Positions 6,939 to 8,928 of a stretch of 8,928 nucleotides of DNA are shown piece after piece. Every line of letters starts with the position of its first letter. The first letter of the stretch is position 1. The DNA lies in contig JBKHHW010000126.1 in NCBI GenBank assembly GCA_046538945.1, positions 1-8,928 of the forward strand, written 5' to 3'. Source of the DNA: JAEZKC01 sp046538945. GTDB lineage: Bacteria; Fibrobacterota; Chitinivibrionia; Chitinivibrionales; Chitinispirillaceae. The notes under the pieces were generated by a model. The model searched no databases, was not told where the DNA came from, and was given only the letters and a program-made list of their open reading frames with translations. The translations under genes and the position numbers were made by a program.

Positions 6939-6954
6939 AGCCTTGTTGTATACT
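6925..6954 (+). promoter_or_regulatory. Probable promoter of the outer-membrane protein gene
   Basis: TTGTAG (6925-6930) and TATACT (6949-6954) are separated by 18 bases. The -10 box matches the consensus in five of six positions. A start near 6961 would give a 5' leader of about 43 bases before the ATG at 7004. Confidence 0.5.
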
Positions 6955-7003
6955 ATGAGTTCGGCAAAGACATTAATGTATTCAAATATTTAAAGGAGGT
7001 TAT

Positions 7004-8215
7004 ATGATATTGACCCGCAAGGTAAAAACTTTTGTCACTCTTCTGTCGTTTGCGGCTGTTGCCTCGGCGCAGTTCTCAGTACCTCAGAATGCCAGAATGA
7101 ACTCCATGGCAAACACATTCATCATCGATGACATCGCGGATGTGTACAGATACCCGGTGCTGATGAATGATTACTACGGTAATCTCCAGGCCACATTCAA
7201 TACTCCTATTATTGGTATCAAGAACATGAATGATATGCTCTCCATCGGTCTCACTGCCAACACAGGAACGGTTCTCAATAACTTCTACTCTTCCGCCTCT
7301 TCGACACTCGAGCCATTAGCCTCAATGGATAACCGGGTGAGCATACCTCACTTACTCCTGGGTTTTGATCTGGGAACTGCCCAACTGGGTGCCGATCTGT
7401 TTTTCGAGTACGCCAGGTTCAGTGAGAAACTTGAGACAACCGGAACCGGCGGTTCAGAGCAAACCACAAGTGCACTGCTTATGAACACGGGACTGATACT
7501 TTCAGGTAAAATGGATGTGGGTTTCCCTGTAATGGCCAAAATCGGTCTGGGATTTCCCTCTATTGGCGGGGAGAGCAAGACTGGTGATCAGGTAACCACA
7601 GAAATAAAATCGGAAAAAGGTCTCTATATGGAAACAGGGGCTGAAGCCAAGCCGACAATGTTAGGTCTTGACTGGACAGCTGGTTTCGGTTACACATTCG
7701 AAGATTTTCAGTTCCAGGTCGATGAGAACATAGACCTGCCGGACCGGTACTCAGAGTTGAATGCATATCTGGGATTTGAATACGATGTACTTGAAACCGC
7801 CATTGCCGCACTGCAGTACCAGATCCTCAGAACAAGCGATTTCACTTATGAAGCTCCGCCTCAAGAGGGTGACGACAATCCGCGCAGAGTAGATGAGAAC
7901 TGGTCACACATTTTCAGTGCAGGAGTGGAAAACACATGGGTGAAACCCTGGAAACTGGATGCATTTCAGCTGCGCGCGGGAATGCTTTACGGTATCAATA
8001 TGGATGTGGAGAAATATCACAGTGAAACCGGTGACAGTGAGACGAACAATGTTACCAAAAGACCTGCAGATGATAACGGATTCGTACCCACCATGGGATT
8101 GGGAATGGGGAAGGGATTTTTCCAGCTGGATATGTATATAAACATGGGTAGCTGGTCCAACGGCTTTTTCTCAGGTCCGGATGTAGGTACTGTAACAGCT
8201 ACGATGAAATTCTAA
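7004..8215 (+). CDS. Predicted outer-membrane beta-barrel protein
   Basis: The product has 403 residues, with a signal peptide (MILTRKVKTF, hydrophobic core, Ala-Ser-Ala cleavage site after residue 22). The mature part is rich in alternating polar and hydrophobic residues, aromatic residues and glycine, as in beta strands, with polar, Asp/Glu-rich loops (for example around 290-300 and 335-355). It ends in TATMKF; a terminal Phe is the usual signal for outer-membrane insertion by the Bam machinery. The early segment (about 29-70: NARMNSMANTF, then DDIADVYRYP) resembles the start of barrel proteins seen in Bacteroidota/Fibrobacterota-type genomes, but I cannot name a family or a substrate. A strong Shine-Dalgarno AAGGAGG lies four bases before the ATG. 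It is a single gene divergent from hydCBA with its own promoter and terminator, and there is no sign that it is linked to the hydrogenase. Confidence 0.82.
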   Translation: MILTRKVKTFVTLLSFAAVASAQFSVPQNARMNSMANTFIIDDIADVYRYPVLMNDYYGNLQATFNTPIIGIKNMNDMLSIGLTANTGTVLNNFYSSASSTLEPLASMDNRVSIPHLLLGFDLGTAQLGADLFFEYARFSEKLETTGTGGSEQTTSALLMNTGLILSGKMDVGFPVMAKIGLGFPSIGGESKTGDQVTTEIKSEKGLYMETGAEAKPTMLGLDWTAGFGYTFEDFQFQVDENIDLPDRYSELNAYLGFEYDVLETAIAALQYQILRTSDFTYEAPPQEGDDNPRRVDENWSHIFSAGVENTWVKPWKLDAFQLRAGMLYGINMDVEKYHSETGDSETNNVTKRPADDNGFVPTMGLGMGKGFFQLDMYINMGSWSNGFFSGPDVGTVTATMKF

Positions 8216-8227
8216 AGATCGCAAAAC

Positions 8228-8260
8228 GGGGCTTCTCGACCCGGAGAAGCCTCACTTTTT
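8228..8260 (+). terminator. Terminator of the barrel gene, possibly bidirectional
   Basis: GGCTTCTC (8230-8237) pairs with GAGAAGCC (8244-8251) around a 6-base loop, extended by one G-U and one G-C pair to 8228/8253. Five T follow at 8256-8260. It starts 13 bases after the barrel stop codon. On the minus strand the same hairpin is followed by G and four T (8226-8223), so it may also end the convergent 140-residue gene. Confidence 0.85.
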
Positions 8261-8261
8261 C

Positions 8262-8684
8262 CTACCGGGCCCGCACGGGCGATTCCATACTCACCGCCTC
8301 AGGAAAAAACACCCCAATCACCTCATCATAGAACTGCTGCATCTCCGACTGCGAATAGCGCTGATTCTGCCTCAGTTCACTCATAACCACAGCCACCAGC
8401 ATCTTCAACCCGTTATCAGGCCACCTCTTGAGCAGCCGTATACCGAACTGCATCGACTTCCTGAGCACTTTTTTGAGAAGCTGGGGGTCGATCTCCCTCT
8501 CTACCGCACTGTCCATCAGATTGCCCAAAAACAGGATGCAGAACTTCAGCTTCAGTTCGGGAGTAATCCAGGGGGCGCCCTGGAAATGGAGGGCAAAGGA
8601 GCGGGCCAGCAGCACCACACCCGCCTCCGGATGCCGTATGGCCATACTGATACCCTGCTGTATGGTGTTTTTCTGTATAGACAT
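8262..8684 (-). CDS. Hypothetical protein, 140 residues
   Basis: I do not recognise the family. The product looks mainly helical and cytosolic, with no signal peptide. Short hydrophobic stretches near 47-58 (around Cys49) and 92-101 are too short or too charged at their flanks for clear membrane segments. Basic patches occur at 71-88 (KKVLRKS and RLLKRW), and the C-terminal 20 residues are polar. Support for it being real: a GGAGA Shine-Dalgarno sequence seven bases before the ATG at 8684, an uninterrupted frame, and a stop codon placed right at the shared terminator. Overlapping frames on both strands lack comparable signals. No convincing promoter was found upstream (a TACAAT box at 8722-8717 lacks a good -35 partner). 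Confidence 0.65.
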   Translation of the reverse strand: MSIQKNTIQQGISMAIRHPEAGVVLLARSFALHFQGAPWITPELKLKFCILFLGNLMDSAVEREIDPQLLKKVLRKSMQFGIRLLKRWPDNGLKMLVAVVMSELRQNQRYSQSEMQQFYDEVIGVFFPEAVSMESPVRAR

Positions 8685-8928
8685 GTCGTTTCTCCGATCT
8701 CCTGACGCGCATTGTAATACGTACTATTGATCCACTTTGGTGTTCAAGAGTTTATAGTAGCAAATTCTGATACCATTACTTCTGCAGTGCAGATCCGTCA
8801 GTTAGACTTCCACTCCCGAAGACGGGGCTCAATTCGGCAAGCTCAGAACGGGAACATACTTCGACTACGAGGACTACGCTCAGTTACTACGGTTAAAGTC
8901 AATACTTTTTGCAGGTAAAATAAACATG
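8685..8928. other. Right-edge intergenic region
   Basis: There is no gene I can support in these 244 bases. A 13-base perfect palindrome, TCTGCA G TGCAGA, lies at 8781-8793. A plus-strand stretch at 8830-8889 reads as FGKLRTGTYFDYEDYAQL in one frame, with no start codon after the in-frame stop at 8803-8805. The last three bases are ATG, preceded by AGG at 8913-8915, and could be the start of a plus-strand gene off the right edge. Confidence 0.35.

Noticed and set aside
8727..8918. A 63-codon plus-strand frame at the right edge
   Set aside because: It has no ribosome site, and the more coding-like signal in the same DNA is in a different frame. No motif is seen.
1..8928. Search for tRNA, rRNA, CRISPR arrays, insertion sequences and phage genes
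   Set aside because: None was seen: no clover-leaf-type sequence, no repeat-spacer pattern, and no transposase or integrase motif.

Overview
The window carries a three-gene minus-strand operon for a soluble, multimeric [FeFe]-hydrogenase of the HydABC/Hnd type. It also holds a probable outer-membrane beta-barrel gene on the plus strand, a small DUF1287 secreted protein gene, and one unrecognised 140-residue gene. The [FeFe]-hydrogenase and NADH-linked electron-bifurcating modules point to an anaerobic, fermentative bacterium. The signal peptide plus C-terminal phenylalanine of the barrel protein points to a Gram-negative cell envelope. The style of the barrel protein and the moderate base composition would fit a Fibrobacterota/Chitinispirillia-type lineage, but that is a guess; no rRNA or other taxonomic marker is present.

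Layout, left to right. A plus-strand terminator (24-51) ends a gene lying off the left edge. It faces the DUF1287 gene on the minus strand (128-721). Between that gene and the hydrogenase operon lie about 340 bases without a protein gene. They contain a possible promoter, a 7-bp hairpin and an intrinsic terminator on the minus strand, which together look like a small RNA or an attenuated leader, and then the strong terminator of the hydrogenase operon (1030-1055). The operon runs right to left: NuoE-like HydC (6539-6009), a large HydB (6006-2851) and catalytic HydA (2838-1063). Gaps are 2 and 12 bases, and each gene has its own Shine-Dalgarno sequence. A sigma70-like promoter sits just upstream of hydC. 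A 464-base divergent intergenic region separates hydC from the barrel gene (7004-8215, plus). It contains palindromes, one of them centred on the putative -35 box of the barrel promoter. The barrel gene ends in a hairpin terminator shared face to face with the minus-strand 140-residue gene (8262-8684). The last 240 bases contain no convincing gene.

How the hydrogenase genes work together. HydC (one [2Fe-2S]) and HydB (thioredoxin-like [2Fe-2S], FMN/NADH site, [4Fe-4S]) form the NADH-oxidising/NAD-reducing arm. HydA carries the chain of Fe-S clusters and the H-cluster where H2 is made or split. The most interesting point is that HydB is 1051 residues rather than the usual roughly 600. In place of the usual C-terminal two-cluster ferredoxin domain it has a complete GltD/NfnB-like domain with its own Fe-S cysteines, an FAD site and a second dinucleotide site that looks suited to NADP(H). 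This suggests an enzyme that could connect H2, NAD(H), NADP(H) and possibly ferredoxin in one complex. HydA has the variant motif Thr-Ser-Cys-Ser-Pro at the first H-cluster loop. No hydrogenase maturation genes (hydE, hydF, hydG) are in the window.
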